64,000 nt of DNA. Source: Paramecium octaurelia. Its lineage: Eukaryota; Ciliophora; Oligohymenophorea; Peniculida; Parameciidae. The position numbers and the translations under genes were made by a program. The DNA lies in NCBI GenBank assembly GCA_905182995.1, contig CAJJDP010000145.1:225937-289936 (forward strand), written 5' to 3'. The notes under the pieces are model-generated. The model was not told the origin of the DNA and made no database searches. It worked only from the letters and a program-made list of their open reading frames with translations. This document shows positions 12,301 to 24,528 of the stretch, piece by piece; within the stretch, counting starts at the first letter, position 1, and every line of letters begins with the position of its first letter.

Positions 12301-14064
12301 TTCATTCTTAAAGCTTTCAAACTTTTCCTTTGAATATTTCTACACATTTGTCAACAGGTCAGTCATATATGATTTAAATAGACTTTCCTTAACTTACACC
12401 TAACTTAGAAATTCCTTCTATTGTTTAGAGTAATAAATCAGAATTGCAATTAACTAGTCCAAGTAAACCAATTTCTAAGGGATACTCTATTTTTGTGAAA
12501 TGATATTTGTCTCCAAAACCGACAACTCCTCGATTGATACTGCTTATTTTGGTACTCTAAATGATTCTAAGTTTAATATATTTTAGTATACTTTAATTAG
12601 TAGTGAATTAGAGACTGAGAATGTAATGGGAATCTTCTAATTACTTCACATATCCTTCACATGCAGTCTTATTCATATGTTGGGTAGTATAATGATTAGA
12701 AAAGAGTAACTCCAATGTTTAAAAAGCTATTTATTGATGCTATTTCCCTTGAACTAGATTTGGACAAAGAGCATTAGTTTTAGTGAATAAGTATTCCATC
12801 TATTAAATGCTAAAAAGATTAGCATACTGAGCTTCTAATAAGTATGAACAAAATCTCGGGATGCTCTGCATCTTGAAATCTTCAGGCAATAATTACAATA
12901 GTTCAAATGAAATGTAATATAAAGGGATTAATTATTATTAATGTAGGGATTCATCATTTGTGTCAAATATCTGTGTTAATTCATTTATTAAGGTTAAGAC
13001 TGAATCTTATGCTGCATCCTGATTTATCTAACTGACTTTCTTTAATAATTTCACAATCAAGAAAAGGATGTTTATTCTTCTCCCCATGAACTTCGTTAAA
13101 TTACGCAATATCTATTTACTTATCAAATCAATTTAACCCTTCAAGGTTTTTTGATTGATCTCCATCTTCTGTGATCCTGCTGAGGGATCCAAAGTTGGAT
13201 ATGAATATACTATGTGATCTCTATTATCCTTAACGTAAGTTTCTTAGTTCCTGTTATAATTCTATTCTGATTAATTCTTATTAAATCTAGTGGTTAAATT
13301 GGTTATGAATTTTTGAAGTGCGATCAAAGAGTAATATACAATATTCTCATCTTTTTATGAATTGCATAGAATCAGGACTTCTTCGATGATTTCCTATCTT
13401 GAACGAAAGACTTCAATTGGAAAGTCCTTTAAGGCTCTCCATAGTTGTTCCTTAATTGTAAATAAAATGGTTTAATTATTCCCGAACTTCAACTAGACAC
13501 TTATATCAAAAAGGAACTTCTCATCTTGTTCAGTTAATTTAACAAATGGGAAGTATTCATATTCTATTGTCTTATGATCTGGTTTAACAAGAATTTTAAT
13601 TTACTCGTCAAATTAATTCTTCACTACTTGGTTCATTTTATCAGGATTTTGAATGGGTTGAATTGATTCTCCTTCCATCACGTTTTGTATCAATTGATCC
13701 AAACTATTGTTATGCAAATTGTATTGTAACAATTTATTCCTAAATTCACAAATTATTTGTATGTCTGATTTCAAATTTTGTTTAACTAAATGATGCTATT
13801 CTTATCTAACCATAAACATACCTTAGAAAGATCCTTGATCAAATCAATCACCTGATTAATCAACTATAATTAGGTGTTAATACATTGATTAACTATCCAT
13901 TTAAAAAGTATACAACCGATTGTGGGATTCTTGTCACATAATTCATTCAATCCGACCAACCCACATTAGATTTTCGATATCAAATTTCGAATCGCACTCT
14001 ATTGAACATCCAAACTGCAACTTTGTAATTTCTCTATAATTTTATTGATCTAATGGAAACTCAT
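9385..14064 (-). CDS. Rotatin-like centriolar/basal-body protein
   Basis: ATG 14064 opens MSFHQINKIIEKLQ, followed by DVQQSAIRNLISKIQCGL and TQLQLINQVIDLIKDLSK. This matches the conserved rotatin N-terminal helical repeat (a run of basic-hydrophobic helices ending in ..RxLxSKxxxGL). A 26-nt intron lies at 13796-13821. The frame continues on the minus strand as HEAT/ARM-like helices to UGA 9385-9387, about 1,500 residues. A late segment (LSAIVSVSNSAKLILCKTGV) resembles the rotatin C-terminal armadillo block. Rotatin is needed for centriole and basal-body assembly, which suits a heavily ciliated cell. I sampled rather than translated every base, so internal introns may be missed. Confidence 0.55.
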
Positions 14065-14520
14065 ACCTTCTCTTTTTTGAATTTAAAATTATAAAAATAA
14101 ACAAATATATTTAATTAAGAATAATGATATCACACCCTTAGTAGATGAATTGGATGTCATAGGTTTCCATGAATTTTAGACATACTAACAAGACTTATTG
14201 TCTAATCTAACCAATAATGGATATTTATAAACGATTGAATTAATTTAGATACTGTTTATAATTGAAACTATTACGGATTCTAATCATTTACAATATTAAA
14301 GAACTATAATGACTATAAAAGTGTGAATAACATAAAATAAATTGAATCCATACTCATTTATTTATTTACATAACTTTTTTATCATTTAGAACTTGAATGT
14401 TTATAAATTGTATTGAATAAGTTTGGGAATATTAGTATTATATATTCTCTATAACACCTATTTATAATAATTGAATACATTAATAAACAAATAAATACAC
14501 TATTAATAATATATGAATAA
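14065..14520. other. Intergenic, 456 bp
   Basis: A+T-rich spacer between the start of the rotatin-like gene and the stop of the PEX3-like gene, both minus strand. It contains many TAATA/TTTAT runs. I found no ORF or RNA signature. It probably holds the rotatin promoter and the PEX3-like 3' end. Confidence 0.4.
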
Positions 14521-15741
14521 TCAAAGTCCTTACATCAATTGACCCAAAGATTATTTTTATGAACTTGCTTATTCATCTAACTCATTTCCAAATACTAGTT
14601 TTTTGATCATTTAATTTTAAGACTATTTAAGAATTTCAAAAATCTTAAACTCATGTAACACCTTCTGTATTAATATCATGTTGTTATCTACTTAGCTGTT
14701 AGATTATTGCTCGTCTTTAATCTTTAAACCTTATTTTAATATTTTCTAATAATAATTATTATTGCTTTGAATATTCTCTTTGGCATAGAATTCTTCTTTG
14801 ATCACTTGATGGTGTTTTGCCAATTATTTAATAAGAATTTAATTGTTAATCTCATTGATTAGAGGAACTAATAACAGTCTATTGTTTAACTTCTAGAAGG
14901 AATACGATATGGCATAATCAGAGAATGCTATCAATCCCAAAGACTTATTGATTTTTAAAAGGTGTTCTACCAATTACTTCGATTACTCTTGTAATTTCTT
15001 CAGATTTTGACCCTAATAATATGATTGAAATTAGTTCATTTTATTCTTATACTCTTCCCTGCATTAATTTTCTAATCTCTTTTGAAATTTCTCATCCATA
15101 TATTCTCTTTAACATGCTTACACCAAGTTTTTGATCAATTCTTAAGCATTGGCTGGTGTATTGTAATTGTATGTTTGAGGCTTTGCCTTGAATTATTCTA
15201 CGATGATAGTGGATATGTGAAGCTATTATTCTTTGAAAATGAGTAATTATATTTGCTCAAGTAGATTATGAATAAACATTTCCTCATCCTCAATTTTGAT
15301 TGTCAACATCAGAATTTTAGATAATAGAAGGAGGCATTCGAATTTTCTTAAGAAGAGAATAGTTTACACTTCGAAGGCCAAGAATTATTCCGTCATGACT
15401 TAATACAATTCATTCTTCTATTATTGAGTCCCCTCTTTTTTCATTTTCAGTTGATCCGCAGTCAAAGTGATTTCATCTAATTTCAAGACTTGAGAGATGG
15501 TATTCAAGAATCCCTTATTCTCATAGTATTCATCTGCAATCTATTGTATTTTATCCAATTTTGAATTAATTCTCTGCCCTTTTTCCATTTATAATTCCAT
15601 CTCCTTTGTGAGTTTACTTTGCATCTTTTATAAGAAAGCATTAAACAAATGTGCTCTAAATTTGTATGTAACTCCACCCAAAAGAAAAATTAAGAACAAC
15701 AAAGTCTTTTTGGGGTGATTTCGATAAATTGAGAGCAACAT
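14521..15741 (-). CDS. Peroxin-3-like membrane protein
   Basis: An uninterrupted frame of 406 residues runs from ATG 15741 to UGA 14521-14523. It begins with a short basic segment, a single transmembrane helix and a helical rod: YRNHPKKTLLFLIFLLGG, then YKFRAHLFNAFL. PEX3 has this plan (short basic N-terminus, one membrane anchor, then an all-helical cytosolic domain) and this length (about 370-450). PEX3 anchors PEX19 on the peroxisome and starts peroxisome assembly. Later segments (QFLAFEVQTILFLRKFE, LLLVPLINEINNQIL) fit the helical bundle but are divergent, so other single-anchor helical proteins remain possible. Its start lies 105 bp from the divergent gene at 15847. Confidence 0.45.
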
Positions 15742-15846
15742 TCTTTTTTAAATTAAATTATTCAATAAATATATTAAAATATTTTATGAATGATATAATT
15801 ATTTGCTGAATATAATTGATAAAATAAATGAATTATTAAAAAATAA
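15742..15846. promoter_or_regulatory. Short divergent intergenic region (shared promoter)
   Basis: Only 105 bp separate the ATG of the PEX3-like gene (minus) from the ATG at 15847 (plus). Both promoters must lie in or next to this A+T-rich spacer. No motif was recognised; the call rests on geometry alone. Confidence 0.4.
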
Positions 15847-17096
15847 ATGTTTTACGCAGATTCAATCTAGGAAGATAAAATTAAATCCTACCTTCGCCAA
15901 ATTGAGCAAGAACAAGAGAGGAAGGATAGAATCAAAAAACTAGCTGAATCTCTAATGAACAAAACTAAATTGAAATTGAAGTATTCAATCCTACCAATAT
16001 TAGGCTGACCACTAAGGAATCAAAGAGGGAAGAACAATTTAATAAGAAATTAGAAGATATGAAACACCTCAGTACCTTTGTGGATGCAAGACCATCCATT
16101 AATCGATTAAATTTGCTAAACGATAAAAATCTCTTATTGAAACTCTAAGTCATAAAGAAGACTCAAAAATACCAAGAGAGCAATAAAAATACTGCAAATA
16201 AAACTGAAAACCCAAAACAAGAAATGCAGTCACTAAATTCTCAACCACTAATTTTGGATGATGAATTCAAATTATAATTTTTGGCTACTTAGAATTATGA
16301 GCCTATCAAAAGAAAGTAGCTATAAATGCCAAGAAGATCGCAGCCAGAATCTCCAAAAGACACTGAACCTGTGATAAAAGGAGAAGAATTATTAAACTTT
16401 GATGTCTCTCCTAAAAATGATACAAATCTATTCTATCGTTCAGTATTTAAAACGAGTCCTTCTCCAGAAAGAAAATAGCTTATACAACAGTTCGAAGAGG
16501 AAACAAAGAAGGCTCGATAATTTCTTTAATAACATGGATTGATTGAGAAGTAAGGCTCAAAGAATCACAAGCGATCTCCATTGGGCAAAGTACCGATTTA
16601 ACAATACTATTAAAACTTTCAAAAGTAATGTCAATCATTAGTAAAGGATGTGGCTTTGGAATCTAGGAGAAGAAGTGTCATGAGTCAAATGAATGAGAGT
16701 GAAGGATGCTCTTCAAAGAAGGACTTTGTTAGAGATGCAATCATTCACATTAATCAGAATGCAATTGTGTGCAGATCGTCAATGAAGTTAAACAAGTCAT
16801 AGACGAATTCCTCATCATCTCCGAGATAAAAGGCGAAGATTTTTAATCAAAAGGACAAATAAGGGTCATAGACTCAAAGAGTTCTAAGAAAGACTAGAAG
16901 TATATTTGATTCAGAATAGAACAGCCCTATAAAATCAAGATTGCAAACTCAATTTGAATCATTCACTTAGGCGGTCAATAAAACTTAGAAGGCATTCAAT
17001 AGGATAAATAGGGGGAACGAGAAGATTATTAGAAGGATGTCGACAGCTGTTAGTAGTATTCATAAAAAGTATAGCAAGGAAGTTGTTTAAGTTTGA
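15847..17096 (+). CDS. Basic Ser/Gln/Lys-rich low-complexity protein
   Basis: ATG 15847 to UGA 17094-17096, with one 23-nt intron (15981-16003), gives about 400 residues. The N-terminus is a charged helix (RQIEQEQERKDRIKKLAE). The rest is mostly disordered and rich in Ser-Pro and Arg/Lys-Ser sites: RRSQPESPKD, FKTSPSPERK, RSPLGKVP and ESRRRSVMS. These could be targets of proline-directed or basophilic kinases. No folded domain is recognised. A cytoskeletal or regulatory role is only a guess. The reading frame is clean and codon use matches its neighbours. Confidence 0.65.
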
Positions 17097-17151
17097 CGAA
17101 TAATTATATTTATAATTTCTCATTTAATATGATATTAATTTAATTTAAGAA

Positions 17152-18231
17152 ATGGGATGCGGTGCTTCCAAATAGTAGTAGGAGAGATTGAAGAGTTATG
17201 TAAATTGTATCAGTGAGTTTAGAAATAAAAATTGGAAGAGCTGGGATAAATAAATGATTAGTTAGCCAAATAGATAGCAGAGTTGAGGGATGTCAAAAAC
17301 AAGAGAAAACCTATATATATCATCAAGGATTAGGAGGTATAAGGAATTATTAATGATTTCGAGAGGTGGAAGAATTAACAAATTATAAAGAAGAACTTGA
17401 AAGGAAGTTTTAGTTGATTGAAAAAGAAATTTTAAAGGTCAATAAGCAACTGTAAATTTAAGCAAAGGCGGAACCAAAGAAGAAAAGGAGAACTACTAAA
17501 CCTATCGATATTGATGACATAGCAGACGAAGAGGAATGGAAAAAGGTTTGTTAATTTATATCTAAAATAGAATTTGATGAATGATGATGAGATCACTATC
17601 AAACCTTTTGATGATGCTCAACTTGAAATAGAGTCAGATAATATTGGCAAGAAGGACATCAATAAAAGCTCTTAAAGTAAATTTAAAAACTTAAGTAGGC
17701 GATATTTTGATGATGGATTCCCAATAAAATATCAAGAAGCAAATAGAGAATGCTGAAAAAAACGAAGAAATCAATAATTTAGAATAATAATTGTAGTTTG
17801 ACAGCAAAAAAATTATTATATAAAATGACTAAAATAATTGTGATGAATAATCTAAAGGTTAATAATAACAAGATTTATATAAAATCAAAGTTAATATCTA
17901 AGAAGCCTTAGGAGAAGACTTACAAGCGTATAATGATGAAATTAAAAACAAGCTATTCTCACAAGACTTAAGTAATCAACCACAATAATAAACTTTGAAA
18001 AACAGTGAAATTGAAATTTGTTTTAATGAGTAATCCTTAGAATAAATTGCTTAAAGTCTTGAAAAAAACATTACTACAGTCCCAAAAAAAGGTAAATCAA
18101 GTTAACCACAACCTTCAAATTAGGTGTAAAATTAATAATAATAGAAAGCAGAAAAATAACTATTTTTCTCTAAGTAACAATCTTCTGGCAACAATCAAAA
18201 AAGGAATTCAAGATAAAAATACCAACTATGA
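17152..18231 (+). CDS. MGCGAS- N-acylated coiled-coil protein
   Basis: ATG 17152 begins MGCGASKQQQERLKSY, a strong N-myristoylation/palmitoylation context. Four introns restore the frame to UGA 18229-18231: 17200-17222, 17337-17365, 17546-17570 and 17677-17698 (22-29 nt). The product, about 325 residues, has coiled-coil segments (EELTNYKEELERKFQLIE; KKQIENAEKNEEINNLEQ), a basic patch PKKKRRTTKP and a Gln-rich tail. Membrane tethering by acylation is inferred from the first residues. The family is unknown. Confidence 0.65.
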
Positions 18232-18426
18232 ATTTTTAATGTTTTAATATTTATCATAATTATTATAAATTAACCCAATTAATAAATACATTTTGTAATC
18301 TAATACCCAATGTAATTTTTTCTAATATATATTAAATTCGCATTAAATAACAATCTTAAAAGTGATATTAATTTAAATCCTATTTTAATCTAATTATATA
18401 AACTTTTTCTTTATTTTCATTTTAAA

Positions 18427-19045
18427 ATGATAATTTTACAACCTTTCTCAAACTACTTATTTGTATTTAATATCTATCCGCTTGAGTAAAGGCCTAATTT
18501 CATTTAACAAACTAGTCAGGACCTAATACAATCAATACGATCATTCAAGAATCGCCTGTACTATAAATAGATTTCTTATAAGAGGTCTAAGTAAGTCACC
18601 TTGATATATTAGAAGAGGAGTATTCAAGCCTAAAATATAGGCAATTTCTTTTTCTATAGTACTTTTACATCAACTTATAGAGAAAAAAGTCTTAAAATTA
18701 ATAAATTTTCGGCGAATTCAAAAGTTTAATTGCAAGCCTTGGGAGGAGACTCTCAAATAGTTTTCGGGAGACAGAAATGACAATTAATATGATGTAAGAT
18801 TATTCAAATACGAATTGAAGAAAAAGAAATCAGGAGAAGAATAGTATGATTTGAGCGATGTTATAAAGTTATAGATTTCTTTTCTTTTGAAGATATTCCA
18901 AATCTCATCGAAGTAGGATGTTATTCAAATTCACCCTCAAGAATTTTATCTGTAAAAAACATCAACTTTTAAATTTGTAATGTTTACTAAACAATATTTT
19001 ATACTATGTTTTCATTTACAGAGTTTCCTTTTGTATATATAATGA
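18427..19045 (+). CDS. Hypothetical protein
   Basis: From ATG 18427 the frame is open to UGA 19043-19045 if one 22-nt intron starting at the GTAAGTCACC near 18591 is removed. Segments include RPNFIQQTSQDLIQSIRSF, FRRIQKFNCKPWEETLKQF and SGEEQYDLSDVIKLQISF. The 3' end after about 18980 turns A/T-rich and hydrophobic, so the true stop may follow another intron. No domain recognised. Confidence 0.4.
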
Positions 19046-19217
19046 ATATTATATGGACATTTGACAAAATAGAAAAAATCTTTGACTATTAAGATAAAAA
19101 TAGAACATTGTTAATACATACATAAAATCAATTAATATGATTTATATTATCTTATTGAACTTTGACCAATAATTTATAAACCGATTAATCTAAACAGATC
19201 TTGATTATATTTAATTT

Positions 19218-20545
19218 ATGATTTAATAAACACAAGCTCATCTTCCAAAGGAGTGGATCGAATTCTTACAACAGATTCAAAACCTCGACCCAATTGATGT
19301 AGAAACAGTAACTTAATATGTAAAAGTGCGTGTCAACCACTTTCCAACCGATTAACAAATGGCAGAGTACTATGAAGAAGTTTTTTCAAAGTAACAAATA
19401 ATCAATACTATATTTAGATCTACAAGTGATGTAAACAGAAAAAAGTGGCATTAATAAGATAAAAATCTACTCATCTGGTGTATGGCGAAGCACATGATGT
19501 CATAAAATCGACAGGAACTTATCCCCGTAAATTCTTATGTATATTATATAAGAATGATGATGATTGGGAGTACGTATCAAGAGTTCTTTGTGTAGATAAA
19601 AATCTAGTGGAGTTGAAATGGATATCACTTCTTCATTCTAATTTAAAGATCTCTCCTTGGTCAAAGGATGAAGATCAAATTCTGATTAACATTGCCAAGT
19701 ATCCCTTTTTAATTTATAATCAAGTGATCATTATTATAAAAATAATTGGACCGAGTTAACAATCAAATTCAATTCTATATCTTCAACCCAGAGATATCCT
19801 AAGTAAATACGGGAAAGGTGGAACAATGTGTTGAATCCCAACATCTCTCGGTCCACTTGGAGCAAAGAAGAAAAAATCAAATTACTATAATTGATTTTGA
19901 AATATGGCAAAAAATGGTCTAAAATCTAAGATGAATTAAATGGAAGGAGCGAAAATTAGATCAAAAATTAGTATAATGGAATAATAAGAAATTTAAAAAG
20001 ATTTAATGTAAACATTGAATCTAATCAGTAGGTTTAAGAAAGTGAAGAAAGATTGTTGATCAAAGCAATAATCGAAAATCCAGATCAAAAGTTAAGTTTG
20101 ACTGTTACCTAATTCATGTCGGACTTCTTGGCTAAGAAAGAAGCTTCAAAGAGTGTAGAATCCCCATAACTCCATTAACTTACTGAGTCATAAATATAAA
20201 AGAAAATCTGTGCCGACTCTGTCCCTCAAGAATCCGGTATTAGTGCCACAAGTACTATTAATATTTATATTAGACATCTTATTACAAGAGAAATTGAATT
20301 AATGTAAAGAAATGCAACAATAAATGAAGTAGACGTCTATGTAATAAAATGCATACTTCTCCTCTCCTCAACAATAGCAATATTCATAAGTGCCTATGTA
20401 GTCCAGCTAGTGTTTTTATAATAATAATTACCCAAATTATTATACAAATTATTAATAATAAAATTAATAATACTTGCCCTACCCCAATTATAATTAGATA
20501 TAATAGTAAATGCCTTATCAATAATATCACTATGGCTATTATTGA
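19218..20545 (+). CDS. Three-repeat MYB/SANT transcription factor (paralog 1)
   Basis: ATG 19218 to UGA 20543-20545, with introns at 19527-19552, 19699-19724 and 20341-20377 (26, 26 and 37 nt). Three SANT/MYB repeats are visible. R1 is divergent (RKKWHQQDKNLLIWCMAK...VELKWISLL). R2 is ISPWSKDEDQILINIA...PKQIRERWNNVLNP. R3 is STWSKEEKIKLLQLILKYG...GRSENQIKNQYNG. The spaced tryptophans and the RERWNNxLNP motif are typical of R2R3 DNA-binding repeats. The tail is Gln/Tyr/Pro-rich (QQMPYQQYHYGYY), a possible activation region. Paralog of the gene at 22846. Likely nuclear; targets unknown. Confidence 0.8.
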
Positions 20546-21136
20546 CGACACAAAAATTGAAGATAATATTGATAAATATCAAATTATATCTTATTATTAT
20601 TATATTTGTTAATAATTTGCTTGCAACTTGCGATCAGTATTTGTACATTATTTAAAAAATTATAGTAAGCTTAAAATAATTATTAATTTTTCATCTAACA
20701 AGATTCTATTCATCAAATGATCTTTTTGTAAATCGAAAATTTCTCAGACAGCCAATCCCTTACAAAGTTAAAAACTTTAATCTTTAAATTACTATAAGCA
20801 ACCAAATTGGATTTGCTTTGAATCATAAAAGATAGTGGAAGCATGCTTTGAGAGAAGGAATAATCTAATTTTTCACTTAATAAATATTTCAAACTATAAT
20901 TATTGGAAAAGAATTTCTATTATAATATTATATTATATATATGAATTAGTGAAAATTATAAATTATTAAAAATTTTAATTTAATTAAATTATAAACGATT
21001 GATATTAAAACGATATTCATGAAGCACCGAAGTTATTAAGCAAATATTGAATAATATTATGAATCAAAAATGTTTACCTGAATAAAATTCTACATTTTTT
21101 TATTAAATTAATAAAGTAATACACATAAAATACAAG
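20546..21136. other. Intergenic between convergent MYB and TFIIB-like genes
   Basis: About 590 bp, very A+T-rich (TATTAT runs). No ORF with sensible codon use, and no RNA signature seen. Confidence 0.4.
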
Positions 21137-21724
21137 TCATTTAATATTATTATTGAAGTAGCTGAGTAGGTCTTAGATAATTTTCAAAGCAAATGGTCTG
21201 ATTCTGTTTAAATTTAACTACAACTAATCTGCCTTAATATTTGCTATTTGAGCAATTATTTTAGCATTTATACCACCTTATTTCAAATAAATAATATCAG
21301 TGCCAATTTTTACTGAAATTGCATTCTGAAGTGGTTGAGGTAACTTATTAATGAGGGGTGAAATCTATTAATGCAGAATGTGGCAAACTTTAGTAGCTTT
21401 GGAGTTTAATTTGAGTTTTTAGCATAAAGTAGATATCAAAGAGGAATGTTAGCTTTAAATACATTTTGAAAGGTATTCTACTTTAGCATCAGCCTTAGGC
21501 AAAGGGTAATTGAGCTCCCTCATAGCACAATGAACTATAGCCTAGGCATGGAATGAAGTGTTTGGTAGAGTTAAATTACTTAGAATTGCAATTGCTTTTT
21601 TTTCAATTGCATCATCAAGATTCATCTTGAACACCAAGTGTGAAACTTCCTCTAATAAGTCAGAAGATCTCTTTGGAGTAGAGCATCCATCACTAAATTT
21701 TGGTACTGGAGGTCTATTGATCAT
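21137..21724 (-). CDS. Small TFIIB-like double cyclin-fold protein
   Basis: A single-exon frame of 195 residues runs from ATG 21724 to UGA 21137-21139. Two helical repeats can be aligned by eye to the cyclin folds of TFIIB. The first is LLEEVSHLVFKMNLDDAI...QAIVHCAMRELNYPL. The second is LCQKLKLNSKATKVCHILH...VKIGTDIIYLKQGG...KIIAQIANIKADQL. The second ends like TFIIB repeat 2 (variable loop, then Ixx(I/V)A.(V/I)). There is no N-terminal zinc ribbon. It may be a divergent TFIIB/BRF relative or an ORC6-like protein, since ORC6 shares the TFIIB fold. Confidence 0.4.
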
Positions 21725-22394
21725 ATTATTATTTAATTATTGATTTCAATCAACTTCTCACAAATCAGTTTAATATCAATGAGTACATGAAAAAACTCAC
21801 TAAGTTTATTTATATAATGTTAAAAAATTTTATAGAATACAAACCAAACCACACTCCCTTATTCTAATCATTAAGAATTACTAAGTCCCATAAGTATATG
21901 GCGCCATGTTTGTAAATTTATGAAATTGATTCTAATAATCCTGACCTTGAAATTTTAATTTCATTGATTCTAATGCTAAAAATTAAAATGAATACCCAGA
22001 GATGTTAGTAGAAATAATAAGAAAATAGGTGATTTTCAATATAAATGTCTAATTCATTTAATCCGAATAGATTAATACCAAGAATGAACGATTAGTTATT
22101 GTATTTCAATATTAGAATTAAGAATCCCAATATGATTCTCTCCCTATATTATTCGTAGTGAAAGTATTTCTTCTTTTAAAGAGTAACTCCTCGATCATTT
22201 GCCTATTAATATTATATATTAATATTATATAGTATTATAATATGGTAATACTTCTTCTTTTGTTATTATGACAGTTCCACTTATTTAACTCCAGTTACTC
22301 ATTATTTTTGATGATTATGAACATTAATGTTTAACTATAAAAAATTCTCTAATTGATATTAATTGACAACAAGAACTTGCTTCAGTATTTTTAT

Positions 22395-22800
22395 AAAAAT
22401 TATATATAAATTATTTCTTTCAAATTCTTAAAGCCTCGTCTTTAGACCTTACTATCACTAGAAAATATTCCTTTACTACAATTCTTCTAATATGTTGATG
22501 ATTCCTGCTTCTTAGAAGGAGTTAGAGACAGTTAAGCAATTCTTCATTTTTCTCGGGTAATCAAAATTTGAATTGATTAAAATGAATTGGTTGGTCGTCT
22601 AACTTTTCTAAAATAGTGAATAATTCAATTTAATTTAAAATATTGTCATTGTTGTAATATGTTAATTAAATCAGCTATCTGTCATTATAAAAATAAAAGC
22701 CATTACTATTTTAGAATATTTAATTATCATATTCTAATTGACTTTTACATCTATTAACTATTGTAATTGTATTATTGAGTCTGCAGAGAATTAGTACAAA
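22395..22800 (-). pseudogene. Possible gene remnant with in-frame UGA
   Basis: The minus strand reads coding-like sequence (NGFYFYNDRQLIQLTYYNN, NQIELFTILEKLDDQP, then a UGA, then LPEKNEELLNCLQLLLRS and NHQHIRRIVVKEYFLV) in one frame. The frame is interrupted by the UGA and has no start. It abuts the divergent start of the second MYB gene. It could be a decayed gene or a chance open frame; I cannot name a family. Confidence 0.25.
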
Positions 22801-22845
22801 ATAATTATTATATCAAACAATAATAAAATATATAAATATAATTGA

Positions 22846-24528
22846 ATGAACGAATTTTAGGCTTTTATCATTAGTTTGGGAGAGAGGTTAAATACTCCCA
22901 TACCAGATGAATATAGAAGATAATTTAAGATAAGAGGGGAGTTCACTTATCCAACTAATAAAAAGTTTGATCAAATCTGTAAGAGGTTTAGAATATAGCT
23001 TATCTGTAGTTTTTTAGAAGATGAAAAATTAAGATGCAAAAGAAAGTGGGACAACTCATTTAAATTGTTTATGGTTTGGTTTCTGGTTAAATACTTTGAG
23101 AAAAAAAACCTACTTATTATTCATCCGGTATCTTGAGAAAATACATCATAGGATGAGAATGACTGGGTAAATTTTGAAAACATCCTTAAAATTGACAAGC
23201 ATTCATTGAAGCAACGATGGATAACCCTCATAAATCCATAAATGAAATCAATTAATTGGCTTTAAGAGGAGGATGATTTCATTACAACCCAAATGAAGTA
23301 CTCTAATCCATTCAAACTTAGTTAAAAGCATAAACACATATGGACTTAGATAGCAGTTTCATTATATGAAAGAAATCTTCAAGGAAACATTCGTACTCCT
23401 AAATAAATTAGAGAAAGATGGATGAACTACCTTAATCCAGAATTGAATAAGTATAATTCTCATTATATACATTTAGAGATCAATGGATGCTCAAGGAGGA
23501 TTTGATTATCCTCAATAACGTTGTCAAAAATGGAAAGAAATGGTCCTAAATTTCACAATAGTTAAATGGAAGAACAGAAAACTAAGTAAAAAATCGGTAT
23601 TTCATATACTTATGTCAAGTTACAAATCTTTAATTCATAAAATCTGCAAGGACGATGAATGTGATGAAATTGATATGGTTAAGCAATATATAAGGAAAAA
23701 GTATTTTAAATGAGTAAATTTAGTTAAGCTCATGTTGATTCCAATAAATAAGGAATTATAGGAAAAAGAGGTAGGCATAAAAAAGGATTAAGAAATAAAG
23801 AATAAGGTGTGGAATAAAGAAAGTAACGAAATCTTCCAAAAATAATTAAACAGGAAGAATAAATATCGCACTAATCTTTTGTATAACAAGCTTAACCAAT
23901 TATTTAATAAACACAATAATAATAAGCTTAGCAATAATAACAATAATAATAGCAGACTTAATAATAATAATTATAATAATTATAATTTCATCAATAAATG
24001 CAATTGCAATAATTACAACAATAAATGAATTTTAATAATGAAGAGATGAAGATCGCCTTAAATTTACAATCAAATTTTCTTTAAGAAGATATCAAAAATA
24101 CAACACCTTTGATGATGCTATAATGTTTAACTTCTCCTGGATATCAATTTCTTGAGAATCAATTCCTAAAACAATTATCCCCAGGTATGGTTGAGGAAGG
24201 AGAATGCCATTAAAATTCTTCCTTGCAATTACCAAAATTAAATAATATGTATAAAATGAGTTCTACATCACCTTTTCTATTACCTTCAATGTTACAATCT
24301 CCATTTTGGAATAACGAATAATAGTATATTTAGTAGAATGATGAATAAATGCCTCCTCCTCAACCATCTTAGACATTTTCCTAGTAGATATCTACTACAC
24401 CTTTTTTGAATTTAAGTTATTTAAGATAACCTTAGCACAATGGCTTTACAAGCAAGAAAGAGTTAGATTTATTATAAGAGAATCCAATTTAATAATTTAA
24501 CAAAAGAAGAAATTTTAATTAGTAGTGA
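22846..24528 (+). CDS. Three-repeat MYB transcription factor with poly-Q region (paralog 2)
   Basis: ATG 22846 to UGA 24526-24528, with introns at 23128-23151, 23451-23476, 23619-23650 and 23701-23723. Repeat 1 is divergent (KRKWDNSFKLFMVWFLVKYF...SLKQRWITLINP). Repeat 2 reads INWLQEEDDFITTQMKYS...TPKQIRERWMNYLNP. Repeat 3 reads DQWMLKEDLIILNNVVKNG...GRTENQVKNRY. An AT-hook-like basic patch (GKRGRHKKG) comes next, then a long Gln-rich tract (about 23,875-24,030) written mostly with UAA/UAG, and a Pro/Ser/Gln tail. Introns in the repeat region fall at similar places to those in paralog 1 at 19218, supporting duplication. Predicted nuclear DNA-binding regulator. Confidence 0.82.

Noticed and set aside
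22205-22245. TATTAATATTATATATTAATATTATATAG palindromic run
   Set aside because: Simple A/T palindromes are common in this background; no flanking structure suggests a transposon end.
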